Source: Faecalibacterium prausnitzii
GTDB lineage: Bacteria; Bacillota; Clostridia; Oscillospirales; Ruminococcaceae
Reading direction: 5' to 3'
Length of the DNA stretch: 64,000 nt
Assembly: GCF_003287495.1 (NCBI RefSeq)
Contig: NZ_PRLE01000005.1
Location: forward strand, 1 to 64,000
The notes under the pieces are model-generated. The model did not search any database, was not told the DNA's origin, and saw only the letters and a list, made by a program, of their open reading frames with translations. Position numbers and translations under genes: made by a program. Position 1 is the stretch's first letter. Each line of letters opens with the position of its first letter. Below, piece by piece: positions 15,585-25,049 of the stretch.

Positions 15585-16135
15585 ATTTCTGGAACAACTT
15601 TGCGGCCCGGCACCCGGCCGCTGCCAAATGGGTGCGGGAGGGTGGACTCTTTGTGATCGTGTCCAACCTCATCACGGTCTTCAAGTATCTGCTGCTGCAG
15701 TTCCTGCCCAAAGCGTTCAGCAGCCTGCCCGTGGTGGATTTCGGCTGGCCGGGCATGGATGTTACCCTTTTCGGGGAGACATTCAAGTGGAATATCCTCG
15801 GCTACGACGCGGCTCACGGCGGTCTGCCCTACTTCTGCGCCTACATGGTGGCCATGATCCTTGGCGAGTGTATCAATTTCCCCATCCAGCGCAACCTCGT
15901 GTTCCGCAGCAAGGGCAACCTCGCCAAGCAGATCGGCTGGTACATCCTCGCGTTCTGCGTGATCACCTGCATCGTCAATTCCATCAACTGCGTGTGGGTG
16001 GCCGTGGCAGGCCTGCTGGTGCCGGATTTCATCTACAACATCGGCACCACCATCCTCAACGGCGGCATTTCCATGGTGATCTTCTTCTTCGTCAACAAGG
16101 TCATCTTCCCGGAGGGCGAGGCCAGACAGGTGTGA
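15581..16135 (+). CDS. GtrA-like membrane protein
   Basis: A 184-residue protein with four hydrophobic segments and the GtrA-type ending, including NFPIQRNLVFRSKGN, typical of this family's conserved N-F-x-x-x-R/K-x-x-V-F. GtrA-like proteins move polyprenyl-linked sugars across the membrane or accompany glycosyltransferases. It is coupled to the GH3 gene by a four-base overlap. Why a flippase-like protein should be coupled to a GH3 enzyme is unclear. Confidence 0.72.
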   Translation: MNFWNNFAARHPAAAKWVREGGLFVIVSNLITVFKYLLLQFLPKAFSSLPVVDFGWPGMDVTLFGETFKWNILGYDAAHGGLPYFCAYMVAMILGECINFPIQRNLVFRSKGNLAKQIGWYILAFCVITCIVNSINCVWVAVAGLLVPDFIYNIGTTILNGGISMVIFFFVNKVIFPEGEARQV

Positions 16136-16203
16136 CGCCTGTATTTTACGACATTTTCCCTTTTCCTATCATTTTTCTTCATCACAGTTCTCCCTCTGCA
16201 AGC

Positions 16204-16240
16204 AAACCGCCCGGGACAGGTTCTGTTTCGGGCGGTTTGT
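16204..16240 (+). terminator. Intrinsic terminator after the GH3-GtrA operon
   Basis: AAACCGCCCG and CGGGCGGTTT pair around a 15-base loop. Confidence 0.75.
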
Positions 16241-16312
16241 CGTCGTTTTGGGGGATTTTCCGCGTGGGGAGAACAGTTTTTTGGAAAATGAGAAGAAGTT
16301 GCTCCAAAACCC

Positions 16313-16342
16313 TTGCACTTTTATGCTTTACCGTGGTAAAAT
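16313..16342 (+). promoter_or_regulatory. Promoter of the putP gene
   Basis: TTGCAC (16313-16318), an 18-base spacer and TAAAAT (16337-16342), about 50 bases upstream of the symporter start. Confidence 0.55.
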
Positions 16343-16390
16343 CTAGACAGTCTTCTTTTGGGAAAGAGAAGTCAAAGGGGGAAAGTATCT

Positions 16391-17908
16391 ATGACGAACG
16401 TTTGCATTGTGGCTACCATCGTCGTGTACCTGGCGGCGATGCTGGCCGTTGGCTTTGCCTACAGCAAATCCAATGAAGACAGTACCGATTTCTACCTCGG
16501 CGGCCGCAAGATGGGCCCGCTGGTCACTGCCATGAGCGCGGAGGCCAGCGATATGTCCAGCTGGCTGCTGATGGGAATGCCGGGTCTGGCCTACCTGACG
16601 GGCATTGCCTCGCCGGGCTGGACGGCTATCGGCCTGGCCGTGGGCACCTGGCTCAACTGGCTCATCGTGGCCCGGCGGCTCCGCCGCTACTCGGCCAACC
16701 TCGACGCCATCACGGTGCCGCAGTTTTTGTCCCTGCGCTTCCACGACCAGCGCAACCTGCTCAACGCACTGGGCGCGGTCATCATCATCGTGTTTTTCGT
16801 GCCCTACACGGCCTCGGGCTTTGCGGCCTGCGGCAAGCTGTTCCACAGCCTGTTTGGGGTGGATTACATGGCGGCCATGCTGGTGTCGGCCCTCATCATC
16901 GTGGGCTACACCATCCTGGGCGGTTTCCGCGCCGTGACCACCACCGACCTCATCCAGTCCATCGTCATGTCGATGGCATTGGTGGCCGTGCTGGTGCATG
17001 GCATCAGCGTGGCAGGCGGCTGGGGGGCTGTGGTGGAGAACGCCCAGGGCATCTCCGGCTACCTGACCATGATGGCCAGCCACGATGCCGCCACGGGCGG
17101 TTCCACCAGCTACAGCCTGCTGGACATCGTATCCACCATGGCGTGGGGCCTCGGTTACTTTGGAATGCCCCACATCCTGCTCCGCTTTATGGCCATTGAG
17201 GACGAGAAGAAGCTGGTGCTCAGCCGCCGCATTGCCACCGTCTGGGTGGTCATCGCCATGACGGCTTCCATCATCATCGGCATGGTGGGCCTTGGCATGA
17301 CCAAGGCAGGCGCTCTGGAGTTTCTGAGCGGTTCTTCCAGCGAGACCATCATCGTCCGCATTGCAAGCCTCATCAGTGCCCATGGGATGCTGGCAGCCGT
17401 TCTGGCGGGCCTCATTCTGGCAGGCATCCTGGCCGCGACCATGTCCACGGCGGACAGCCAGATGCTGGCAGCCGCCTCCAGCGTCTCTCAGAATATTTTG
17501 CAGGAGTTTGCGCACCTCAAGCTGACCGAGAAGCAGAGCCTGTTTGCGGCCCGCCTGACCATCGTCTGCGTCAGCGTGGTGGGCGTGGTGCTGGCCCGTG
17601 ACCCCAACTCCAGCGTGTTCGGCATCGTCAGCTTTGCATGGGCCGGTTTCGGCGGCTCCTACGGCGCCGTGGTACTCTGCGCCCTGTTCTGGAAGCGCTG
17701 CAACTGGCAGGGCGCTCTGGCCGGAATGCTCTCCGGCGGCCTGATGGTCTTCGTCTGGAAGTACCTCATCAGCCCGCTGGGCGGCGTGTTCGGCATCTAT
17801 GAGCTGCTGCCCGCATTCCTCACCTCCCTGGCCGTCTGCGTGGTGGTCAGCCTCGTGACGCCCGCACCCACGGCCGATATCGTGGCCGAGTTTGAGGCGG
17901 CGAGATAA
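16391..17908 (+). CDS. putP: Sodium/proline symporter
   Basis: A 505-residue sodium:solute symporter with about 13 hydrophobic segments. DFYLGGRKMGPLVTAMSAEAS at the first re-entrant segments and MSTADSQMLAAAS late in the protein are hallmarks of PutP-type carriers, the latter lining the sodium site. It imports proline with sodium. ATG 16391 follows AAGGGGGAAA. It stands alone between its own promoter and terminator. Assignment to proline rather than pantothenate or another solute is by overall similarity. Confidence 0.85.
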   Translation: MTNVCIVATIVVYLAAMLAVGFAYSKSNEDSTDFYLGGRKMGPLVTAMSAEASDMSSWLLMGMPGLAYLTGIASPGWTAIGLAVGTWLNWLIVARRLRRYSANLDAITVPQFLSLRFHDQRNLLNALGAVIIIVFFVPYTASGFAACGKLFHSLFGVDYMAAMLVSALIIVGYTILGGFRAVTTTDLIQSIVMSMALVAVLVHGISVAGGWGAVVENAQGISGYLTMMASHDAATGGSTSYSLLDIVSTMAWGLGYFGMPHILLRFMAIEDEKKLVLSRRIATVWVVIAMTASIIIGMVGLGMTKAGALEFLSGSSSETIIVRIASLISAHGMLAAVLAGLILAGILAATMSTADSQMLAAASSVSQNILQEFAHLKLTEKQSLFAARLTIVCVSVVGVVLARDPNSSVFGIVSFAWAGFGGSYGAVVLCALFWKRCNWQGALAGMLSGGLMVFVWKYLISPLGGVFGIYELLPAFLTSLAVCVVVSLVTPAPTADIVAEFEAAR

Positions 17909-17923
17909 AGAGCAGAAAAAGCA

Positions 17924-17959
17924 GAACGCCTGCCGGAAGCTTCCGACAGGCGTTCTTTT
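17924..17959 (+). terminator. Terminator after putP (works both ways)
   Basis: GAACGCCTG and CAGGCGTTC with an inner GGAAGCTTCC palindrome, followed by TTTTGT on the plus strand. It also lies just after the stop of the convergent ABC gene. Confidence 0.82.
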
Positions 17960-17965
17960 GTATCG

Positions 17966-19591
17966 TCACGCCACCCGCACCACACCGTGCTCCACGCGGT
18001 AAACTTTATCGAACTGGTGCATGAACGAACCGGCCACATCATGGGTGATGGCTACCACCATGCAGGGCATGGCGATGAGGTTTTCCATTACCTGCTGGCT
18101 GGTGTCAGGGTCCAGGCTGGCAGTGATCTCGTCCGCAATGATGAGGTCATAGCTGCGCAGGGCCAGCCGGGCGATGCCGATGCGCTGGCGCTGGCCGCCG
18201 GAGAGATTCTTGCCGTTTTCGCTGATGACGGTATCCAGCCCGTCGGGCAGGGAAGCCACCCAGTCCGTAAGGCCTGCCGCTGCAATGGCGTGGGCCAGCT
18301 GTTCGTCTGGGAAATCTTCGTGCAGGCAGATGTTGTTTCGGATGGTATCGTGGAAAAGATATGCCGTTTGGGCGATGTAGCCCACCCGGCGGTAGAGGGC
18401 GGTGCGGTCCAGTGTGCGCACCTGTCGGCCGTTGAAGAGGATGTCGCCGGAGTAATCCGGGTAATACTGGAACAGGAGCTTGGCCAGCGTGGATTTGCCG
18501 CAGCCGCTCTCGCCCACAAGGGCCACTTTCTGCGCGGCGTCCACGGTCAGGGAGGCATCTTTCAGCACGGGCTCCGCAGTGTTGGGGTAAGCAAAGCGGA
18601 CGGTTTCGCACTGGATGGAATCAATGTGGCCGATGGGCTCCCCCTGCTCGGCCGCCTGCGGCTCCGCCATGGCGGCTTCCAGCCGCTGGCGGATGCCCTG
18701 AGAGGACTTGACCTTGGCCCAGCACTGGGCGATCTGGTGGCAGGGGGTGATGACGAAGTTTGCCATGCTGGCGGCAGTGGAAACGGTGCCCATGGTCAGC
18801 CGCCCGTCAAAAGCGAGGAAAAGGCCCACCAGCATCACGACGGGGAAGATGAGATTGCTGATGAGGGAGGTGTTGGTCACCATGGCGTTCAGGCTCTGCT
18901 GGTAGTCCAGCTCACTCTCCCGGGCCTTGCGGGCGGCTTTCTGGTGGAGCGCGGCATAGGCGTCCTCCCGCAAAAAGCTGCGGATGATCTCAAACCCGCC
19001 CAGAAGCTCTTTGAGCTGCTGGGTGTAATCGGCCATCTGGAGGGAAAACGCGTCCCGGGTGGCCTTGAGCCGCTCGTTCATCCGGCGGGGGAGCACCAGC
19101 GGCGGGATGGTCACCAATAAAATCGCCAGAAGCATCACCGGGCTGATGTAGAGGTACATGGCCAGCGCGCAGAGCATGATGCCGCCCCAGAACACGATGC
19201 TGAACAGGGACATATAGTAATCGTCGTAGAGGGTGCGCAGGTCGGTAGTCAGGAGGGAGAGGTAAGCCGCGTCGCCCTCGGCGTTGTACTGGGCCACGGT
19301 GCGGTGCAGTACCTGCTCCAGAATGCGCTGGCGCACCTGTTCCACGGCCCCGCAGGCGATTCTGGTAAAGGAGCGGCGGCTCAGCCGCTCAAAGAACCAG
19401 CTGCTGAACGTAATGGCAAACACCAGCCCCATGTAGCCCAGGGCCTCCTGTTTTGATTTGGAGTCAATGAGCCATTTGAGCTGGAAATTTTTCAGCGGGG
19501 CAAAGAATGAGACGCCCAGCGTGAATGCCGCAAACAAGATGAGCCGGGGCCACTGCTGCTTGAAATAATCGTTGACAGTCCGGTGTTTCAT
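17966..19591 (-). CDS. ABC transporter, fused permease-ATPase
   Basis: A 541-residue half-transporter: six membrane helices in the first ~310 residues, then the ATPase with Walker A GESGCGKST (about 355-363), signature LSGGQRQR, Walker B DLIIADEITASLD. It must act as a homodimer since no partner gene is adjacent. Substrate is unknown; drug, lipid or peptide export are possible. I use ATG 19591, which GAGGAGG precedes; a longer frame to 19705 would read through the promoter. The promoter contains a poly-G tract that could alter expression. Confidence 0.83.
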   Translation of the reverse strand: MKHRTVNDYFKQQWPRLILFAAFTLGVSFFAPLKNFQLKWLIDSKSKQEALGYMGLVFAITFSSWFFERLSRRSFTRIACGAVEQVRQRILEQVLHRTVAQYNAEGDAAYLSLLTTDLRTLYDDYYMSLFSIVFWGGIMLCALAMYLYISPVMLLAILLVTIPPLVLPRRMNERLKATRDAFSLQMADYTQQLKELLGGFEIIRSFLREDAYAALHQKAARKARESELDYQQSLNAMVTNTSLISNLIFPVVMLVGLFLAFDGRLTMGTVSTAASMANFVITPCHQIAQCWAKVKSSQGIRQRLEAAMAEPQAAEQGEPIGHIDSIQCETVRFAYPNTAEPVLKDASLTVDAAQKVALVGESGCGKSTLAKLLFQYYPDYSGDILFNGRQVRTLDRTALYRRVGYIAQTAYLFHDTIRNNICLHEDFPDEQLAHAIAAAGLTDWVASLPDGLDTVISENGKNLSGGQRQRIGIARLALRSYDLIIADEITASLDPDTSQQVMENLIAMPCMVVAITHDVAGSFMHQFDKVYRVEHGVVRVA

Positions 19592-19635
19592 TTCCACATC
19601 CTCCTCTGGAAAAACGCGCGTAAAAAGCTGGTTCC

Positions 19636-19667
19636 AGTATAGCATACCCCCCCCCCACAGGATACAA
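19636..19667 (-). promoter_or_regulatory. ABC transporter promoter with 10-bp poly-G spacer tract
   Basis: On the minus strand TTGTAT (19662-19667) and TATACT (19636-19641) are separated by 20 bases that include ten consecutive G (19647-19656 as C on the plus strand). Loss of about three G would give the optimal 17-base spacing, so tract slippage could switch the promoter. Confidence 0.5.
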
Positions 19668-19683
19668 GAAAATCGAGAAAAAT

Positions 19684-19726
19684 ACAACAAAAGCGGGGCC
19701 GTCACCCACCGGTGACAGCCCCGCCA
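19684..19726 (-). terminator. Terminator of pckA
   Basis: GGCGGGGCTGTCACC pairs with GGTGACGGCCCCGC (one bulge), followed on the minus strand by TTTTGTTGTATTTTT. Confidence 0.8.
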
Positions 19727-19764
19727 TTCATGCTATTCTGAACGATGGAGAGGAAAGGGGTTGT

Positions 19765-21369
19765 TTACAGCTGAGGGCCAGCGGAGACCAGAGCCTTGCC
19801 GTGCTCGTTGCCCTCATACTTTGCAAAGTTCTTGACGAAGCGGCCAGCCAGATCCTTGGCCTTCTCTTCCCACTGAGAAGCGTCTGCGTAAGTATCGCGC
19901 GGGTCGAGGATCGCGGGATCAACGCCGGGCAGAGCGGTGGGAACCTCAAAGTCGAAGTAGGGGATCTTCTTGGTGGGAGCCTCGTTGATGGCACCGCTCA
20001 GGATGGCGTCGATGATGCCGCGGGTATCCTTGATGGAGATGCGCTTGCCGGTGCCGTTCCAGCCGGTGTTGACCAGGTAAGCCTTGGCGCCGCTCTTCTG
20101 CATCTTCTTGACCAGCTCCTCAGCATACTTGGTGGGGTGCAGCTCCAGGAAAGCCTGGCCGAAGCAAGCGGAGAAAGTGGGGGTGGGCTCGGTGATGCCG
20201 CGCTCGGTGCCGGCCAGCTTTGCAGTGAAGCCGGACAGGAAGTAGTACTGGGTCTGCTCCGGGGTCAGGATGGAGACCGGGGGCAGCACGCCGAATGCGT
20301 CAGCAGACAGGAAGATGACATTCTTGGCAGCGGGTGCAGAGGAGATGGGACGGACGATGTTCTGGATGTGGTTGATGGGGTAGGACACACGGGTGTTCTC
20401 GGTGACGCTCTTGTCAGCGAAATCGATGTGGCCCTCGGCATCCAGGCTAACGTTCTCCAGCAGAGCGTTGCGCTTGATGGCGTTGTAGATATCGGGCTCG
20501 GAGTCCTTGTCCAGGTTGATGACCTTTGCGTAGCAGCCGCCCTCAAAGTTGAAGACGCCGTTGTCATCCCAGCCGTGCTCGTCGTCGCCGATCAGCAGGC
20601 GCTTGGGGTCGGTGGACAGGGTGGTCTTGCCGGTGCCGGACAGGCCGAAGAAGATGGCAGTGTTCTTGCCCTCCATATCGGTGTTGGCGGAGCAGTGCAT
20701 GGAAGCCATGCCCTTCAGCGGCAGGAAGTAGTTCATCATGGAGAACATGCCCTTCTTCATCTCGCCGCCGTACCAGGTGTTGACGATGACCTGCTCCTTG
20801 CTGGTGATGTTGAACATGACAGCAGTCTCAGAGTTCAGGCCCAGCTCCTTGTAGTTCTCGACCTTTGCCTTGGAAGCGTTGTAGACCACGAAATCGGGCT
20901 CGAAGTTCTCCAGCTCCTCAGCAGTGGGCTTGATGAACATGTTGGTGACGAAGTGTGCCTGCCAGGCCACTTCCATGATGAAACGGACGGCCATGCGGGT
21001 GTCCTTGTTGGCACCGCAGAAAGCATCCACCACATACAGGCGCTTGTTGGAGAGCTCTTTCTTGGCGATCTCTTTCACAGCAGCCCATGCTTCCTGAGAA
21101 GCGGGGTGGTTATCGTTCTTATACTCGTCGCTGGTCCACCACACGGTGTTCTTGGAGTTCTCGTCCATGACGATGAACTTATCCTTGGGAGAACGGCCGG
21201 TGTAGATGCCGGTCATGACGTTGACGGCACCCAGCTCGCTGACCTGGCCCTTTTCGTAGCCTTCCAGGCCGGGCTTGGTCTCTTCCTCGAACAGCTGCTC
21301 GTAGGAGGGGTTGTACACGACCTCAGTCGTGCCGGTAATACCATACTTGCTCAGATCCAACTTTGCCAT
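19765..21369 (-). CDS. pckA: Phosphoenolpyruvate carboxykinase (ATP)
   Basis: A 534-residue ATP-type PEP carboxykinase, interconverting oxaloacetate and PEP with ATP/ADP. The P-loop [11 protein letters not shown] is at residues 242-252, the metal-binding [10 protein letters not shown] at about 259-268, and RSPKDKF near 59 binds substrate. Full family length. In gut clostridia it can run in the carboxylating direction to fix CO2 into oxaloacetate. Single gene with its own terminator. Confidence 0.95.
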   Translation of the reverse strand: MAKLDLSKYGITGTTEVVYNPSYEQLFEEETKPGLEGYEKGQVSELGAVNVMTGIYTGRSPKDKFIVMDENSKNTVWWTSDEYKNDNHPASQEAWAAVKEIAKKELSNKRLYVVDAFCGANKDTRMAVRFIMEVAWQAHFVTNMFIKPTAEELENFEPDFVVYNASKAKVENYKELGLNSETAVMFNITSKEQVIVNTWYGGEMKKGMFSMMNYFLPLKGMASMHCSANTDMEGKNTAIFFGLSGTGKTTLSTDPKRLLIGDDEHGWDDNGVFNFEGGCYAKVINLDKDSEPDIYNAIKRNALLENVSLDAEGHIDFADKSVTENTRVSYPINHIQNIVRPISSAPAAKNVIFLSADAFGVLPPVSILTPEQTQYYFLSGFTAKLAGTERGITEPTPTFSACFGQAFLELHPTKYAEELVKKMQKSGAKAYLVNTGWNGTGKRISIKDTRGIIDAILSGAINEAPTKKIPYFDFEVPTALPGVDPAILDPRDTYADASQWEEKAKDLAGRFVKNFAKYEGNEHGKALVSAGPQL

Positions 21370-21883
21370 GATACTGATACCTCTTCTTTCGTTTCAAATC
21401 ATCGAACCTCTAAACGCGCTGGCCGTCCCTCAGCCAAAAGGGGGCCGCGCAGCCGATGAAGAAATACGGATGCGTATTCTCCTGTCTATCATTATACATG
21501 AATCGCCCCCAAAATCAACCAGTACAGGGCAGGCTTTTCTGTGAAAATAACAAATTTCATTAAGAATCTTAGGGGATTGCGGTGAATTTGGAAAAAACAA
21601 AGCCCCTTTGACAAACGAAAAATAAGGATAACCCTTGAAAATCACAACTTTGATAAAATTTTGGCAAGCTGGGACACATGAACCGGGCAAACCGGACTAT
21701 AAAAAGGAAAGATGAACCGGAGGTGGAAACGATTTCACCGCATTTTCGATATTTTTCTCTGGTAAAATTTCTTTGCTTATGGTATACTGTACAGACCACA
21801 GGGCAGTGTCTGCTGCCCGCGGACGATGAAAAGACGCACGCACGCGTGTCACCGCGTGTCACGATATGGAGAACATACCTTAT
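21370..21883. other. Gene-free region between divergent pckA and permuted peptidase-like gene
   Basis: About 510 bases, AT-rich around 21490-21780. It must hold the pckA promoter (leftward). A TGGTATACT extended -10 at 21780-21788 probably serves the rightward gene. I see no further gene or conserved RNA. Confidence 0.5.
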
Positions 21884-22516
21884 ATGAAAACCCTTTACAT
21901 CTTCCTCACCCGCTCGGGCACGCTGCTGTCCAATCTGGTGTATCACCTCACCGGGGCACAGTACACCCATGTTTCCCTTGCGTTTGACGAGGACCTGAGC
22001 ACCTTATACAGCTCCACCCGCAAAAACGGCTATACCATGTTCCCGGCGGGCCCCAGCAGGGAGTACCTCAACCGGGGCGTGTTTTTGCAGCGGGAGAATA
22101 TCCCCTGCGCGCTCTATGCGCTGGAAGTCTCGGAGGAAGCCTATGCCCGGGCCAGACGCCGCGCGGAGCATATGATGAACCACGGCCACCTCTACCGGTT
22201 CAACTCGCTGGGGCTGCTGCTCTGCTGGCTGCACATCCGGTGGCAGCGCCGGCGGCACTATTTCTGCTCCCAGTTCGTCAGCGAGGTGCTGGAAAAGAGC
22301 GGGGCGGTGGACCTGCCCAAGGACAGCACCCTGATGCACCCCAGCGATTACACCACCCTGCCCGGGCTGGAGTGCCTGTATACCGGCCCGCTGCGGGGGC
22401 TGCCCCAGCGCCAGCAGATGGAGCTGGGCGAGGCGGAGAGCGTGGTGGGCGTGTACATCGGGCTGGCCCTCGGCATGGCAAAAAGCCAGGTGCGCCGGGT
22501 GCGGCGCTGGCTCTGA
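21884..22516 (+). CDS. Permuted NlpC/P60-like (YiiX/YycO-type) protein
   Basis: A 210-residue protein with the layout of permuted papain-fold enzymes: a catalytic-type His early (TGAQYTHVSLAF) and the Cys in a later helix (HYFCSQFVSEVLEKSG). Such proteins act as peptidases or amidases on peptides or lipids, but many lack a known substrate. No signal peptide or membrane anchor is evident. ATG 21884 is preferred because GGAGA lies upstream; ATG 21866 would add six residues. It is the last chromosomal gene before the prophage. Confidence 0.68.
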   Translation: MKTLYIFLTRSGTLLSNLVYHLTGAQYTHVSLAFDEDLSTLYSSTRKNGYTMFPAGPSREYLNRGVFLQRENIPCALYALEVSEEAYARARRRAEHMMNHGHLYRFNSLGLLLCWLHIRWQRRRHYFCSQFVSEVLEKSGAVDLPKDSTLMHPSDYTTLPGLECLYTGPLRGLPQRQQMELGEAESVVGVYIGLALGMAKSQVRRVRRWL

Positions 22517-22608
22517 GACTGGATTTTTCTGGTGTTTTTGGCCGCACCTGCGCGGAAAACAGGTGCGTCCAAAAACAATTTTGAAAAATTTGCTGAATTT
22601 GTAAAATA

Positions 22609-22662
22609 AACGCAAGAGAAAACGCAAGAGAAATCTTAGCGGATTCTCTTGCGTTATTTTTT
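22609..22662 (+). terminator. Tandem 12-mer and terminator at the prophage's left edge
   Basis: AACGCAAGAGAA is repeated exactly in tandem (22609-22620, 22621-22632). The second copy pairs with TTCTCTTGCGTT (22644-22655), followed by ATTTTTTTG, giving a strong terminator. Because chromosomal genes stop and phage genes start here, part of this may be the attachment core, but the other end is not in the window. Confidence 0.65.
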
Positions 22663-22694
22663 TGCGCATTTTTCAGGAAAGCGAGGGAACAGGA

Positions 22695-22943
22695 ATGGCA
22701 AAACACATGACGCAGGATGACCGCAAGGTGCTGGAAGCTCGGTACAATGCCGGACAGAGTGTTGCCGGAATCGCCAGGGCGATGAGCTTCAACTATTCCA
22801 CCATCTATAAGGAACTGAAGCGCGGCGACACTGGAAAGATGGATGCCAATGGTCGCGCAGGATATAGTGCAGAGCTTGGGCAGCAGCGGTTATACAACGC
22901 AAAGCAGCGGTTCAGGTATCGGGCGGATTGCCCGGCGGAGTAA
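22695..22943 (+). CDS. Phage HTH protein (IS30-like N-terminal domain)
   Basis: An 82-residue protein dominated by a helix-turn-helix like the N-terminal HTH_38 domain of IS30 transposases: a DDRKVLEARYNAGQSVAGIA stretch, then FNYSTIYKELKRG. No DDE catalytic domain follows, so it is a small DNA-binding protein, probably an early regulator. It opens the rightward phage gene set and its stop lies three bases before the next ATG. Confidence 0.68.
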   Translation: MAKHMTQDDRKVLEARYNAGQSVAGIARAMSFNYSTIYKELKRGDTGKMDANGRAGYSAELGQQRLYNAKQRFRYRADCPAE

Positions 22944-22946
22944 GGC

Positions 22947-23660
22947 ATGGGAGAAGTGTTTAAGCTGAACCATTGCTATAACATGGACTGCCTGCCGGCA
23001 ATGGAACTGTTCCCGGATAATTATTTTGATTTGGCGGTTGTGGATCCACCGTATTTCTCTGGCCCGGAACGCAGAGGATTTTACGGATCAAAAGTCAGCA
23101 AAATAGGCGTACATCGTGACTACCCCGTCTCTCCTGCTTGGAGTAAACCAGAGCCGGAGTATTTCAAGGAGCTGTTTCGAGTGTGCCGCCACTATATTGT
23201 ATGGGGCTGCAACTATTTTGACTACCAGTTTTCTACCGGACGGATCGTGTGGGACAAGTGCAATGGAAATTCTAGCTTTTCAGATTGCGAGATTGCGGCG
23301 ACAAATTTGTTTTCCTCAGTGAGAATGTTCCGGTATATGTGGTCCGGCATGATGCAGGGAAAAAGCATCACAGAAGGCGACACCATGCAGGGAAACAAGA
23401 GCTTGAACGAAAAGCGAATCCACCCAACGCAGAAGCCGGTTGCTCTTTATGACTGGATTTTCAAAAACTATGCAGAGCCAGGACAGAAGATCCTTGACAC
23501 CCACCTTGGAAGCGGAAGCAGCCGCATAGCAGCATATGAGGCAGGGCTCGGCTTTATCGGATTTGAAATTGATCCGTTCTATTTCCAGTTGGAAGAAGAA
23601 CGGTTTTCTGAGCACACAAGTCAAACAAGCCTGTTTCACATGGAGGGAAAGAAAAAATGA
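22947..23660 (+). CDS. DNA methyltransferase (N4/N6 type)
   Basis: A 237-residue amino-methyltransferase. The catalytic motif DPPY is at residues 34-37, HPTQKPVALYDWI near 165, and the SAM-binding motif DTHLGSGSSRIAAYEAG near 188; catalytic motif before SAM motif is the beta-class order. No restriction endonuclease is adjacent, so it is an orphan phage methylase, likely protecting phage DNA from host restriction. It overlaps the next gene by four bases. Confidence 0.87.
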   Translation: MGEVFKLNHCYNMDCLPAMELFPDNYFDLAVVDPPYFSGPERRGFYGSKVSKIGVHRDYPVSPAWSKPEPEYFKELFRVCRHYIVWGCNYFDYQFSTGRIVWDKCNGNSSFSDCEIAATNLFSSVRMFRYMWSGMMQGKSITEGDTMQGNKSLNEKRIHPTQKPVALYDWIFKNYAEPGQKILDTHLGSGSSRIAAYEAGLGFIGFEIDPFYFQLEEERFSEHTSQTSLFHMEGKKK

Positions 23661-23932
23661 TTCTTGAAAAACTTCACAGAGCAATCAACAACTTCAACAA
23701 GACATTCAACTGGCGGCGCTTCCGCCGCGATGCGCTGCACCTGGGAGAAAGCCTGCTGGTGTTCGGCGTGCTGTATGGCATTTTTTCAACCCTGATCTGG
23801 GGTGTCTGCTGGCTGTTCAAAATCAATTACAATCCAGATCTCATTGCCGTTGCATGGGCAGTGCCGGTGTTGCTGGACACTTTGGTCAAAAAGGCTTATG
23901 ACTGGAACAATGAAGTCCGGGACTGGGATTGA
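23657..23932 (+). CDS. Small phage membrane protein
   Basis: A 91-residue protein: a basic N-terminus (RRFRRDALHLGE), two hydrophobic segments (about 32-54 and 60-76) and an acidic tail. No family recognised. It overlaps the methyltransferase stop (ATGA). Confidence 0.6.
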   Translation: MILEKLHRAINNFNKTFNWRRFRRDALHLGESLLVFGVLYGIFSTLIWGVCWLFKINYNPDLIAVAWAVPVLLDTLVKKAYDWNNEVRDWD

Positions 23933-23948
23933 GAGGTGGGAACGACCT

Positions 23949-24503
23949 ATGGATGAAGCAACAAGAATCTCGCTGAAAGACCAGTTCAACAGCCTTTTGG
24001 TACGGGCTATTGAGGGTAGGCGCGGCGGTATGGCACTGATGCGGGTGCTGGAAGAACTGGACTTTTACAATTCCCCGGCCAGCGCGAAGCATCACCTGAA
24101 TGTCCCCGGCGGTCTGGTGCTGCATTCTCTCAATGTGGCAAGAGCTGCCCTGGAATTGTGCGACAAGATGCCGCAGTTTGCAAAATGCAATAAGGGCGCA
24201 GTCTTGACCGCCGCGTTACTCCATGACGTTTGCAAGGCTGGGCAGTACATCAAAAAGCCGGATGGCAGTTACCGTTATGAAGATAGTCACTTGATGGGAC
24301 ACGGTGAAGCATCCGTCAGCATTATCAAAGACTGGATTTTCTTGACCGACACGGAAGCCCTGGCAATCAGGTGGCACATGGGAGCATATAGCGGAGAGCA
24401 GGACTGGGGAACGCTCAGCAAAGTATACGACCGCTGCCCGGAAGCCCTGTGCCTGCACATGGCTGACATGATCGCAACGCACATCATGGAGGTAGAAGAG
24501 TGA
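23949..24503 (+). CDS. HD-domain phosphohydrolase
   Basis: A 184-residue HD-superfamily protein. Metal ligands are visible: GGLVLHSLNVAR, AALLHDVCKAG (the HD pair), HLMGHGEASV, RWHMGAYSG and a late Asp in HMADMIATHIME. This order is that of HD enzymes that cleave phosphoester bonds in nucleotides; in phages they may adjust nucleotide pools or degrade host signalling nucleotides. Substrate unknown. The stop overlaps the next gene's GTG. Confidence 0.8.
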   Translation: MDEATRISLKDQFNSLLVRAIEGRRGGMALMRVLEELDFYNSPASAKHHLNVPGGLVLHSLNVARAALELCDKMPQFAKCNKGAVLTAALLHDVCKAGQYIKKPDGSYRYEDSHLMGHGEASVSIIKDWIFLTDTEALAIRWHMGAYSGEQDWGTLSKVYDRCPEALCLHMADMIATHIMEVEE

Positions 24504-25009
24504 GCAGAGGCACCGCCTACTATGATCTTCCGAATGGTGAGCGAATAGAACTGCCGACAACCATGCCGGATGTTGAGGAAGTGCCGGGACCCCTATGTGA
24601 TGGAAAATTTGAATTGCCAGAAGCCGTAAAAGAAATGTTCAAGTGGATGGATGAAACATTCGGAACATGGGAAAGCGACTTCAGCAGTTTCAAAATCTGG
24701 ATGAAATTGCGGAAAAACTTCAATCCACCGGTGCGCTGGGAAGCGGTGCAGGACAAGCGTCGAAACCCAAAGCCTTTGGGCCGAAACATCTATTTATATA
24801 AAGCAAGGAAGATCAAGAGCTTGGCAAGAAGTACACATACCAGAGTATCCCTGCACAAGGGAAAACAAAAGGGTACTGAAGAACAGTGCAAGCACACATT
24901 CAAGATAACCACAGCCCGGTGCGCGCCTTGCAGTGGTTACAACGTGGAGTGCGAGCACTACGAGAAAAACAATACCGCTGATACGAAGCATGGTTCTTCT
25001 CAACCGTGA
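24500..25009 (+). CDS. Hypothetical phage protein
   Basis: 169 residues from a GTG overlapping the HD gene's TGA. The first 90 residues look like a normal soluble domain (WMDETFGTWESDFSSFKIWM); the rest is basic, ending with a Cys-containing stretch CAPCSGYNVECEHYEKN that might bind metal. No family recognised. A terminator follows. Confidence 0.5.
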   Translation: MSRGTAYYDLPNGERIELPTTMPDVEEVPGPLCDGKFELPEAVKEMFKWMDETFGTWESDFSSFKIWMKLRKNFNPPVRWEAVQDKRRNPKPLGRNIYLYKARKIKSLARSTHTRVSLHKGKQKGTEEQCKHTFKITTARCAPCSGYNVECEHYEKNNTADTKHGSSQP

Positions 25010-25012
25010 AAT

Positions 25013-25049
25013 AAGCAGCCCTGCACCGCAGAAGCGGGGCTGCTTTTAT
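25013..25049 (+). terminator. Intrinsic terminator in the early region
   Basis: AAGCAGCCC and GGGCTGCTT pair and TTATA follows. Confidence 0.75.

Noticed and set aside
22695-22943. IS30 transposase
   Set aside because: Only the N-terminal helix-turn-helix is present; no DDE domain and no inverted repeats around it.
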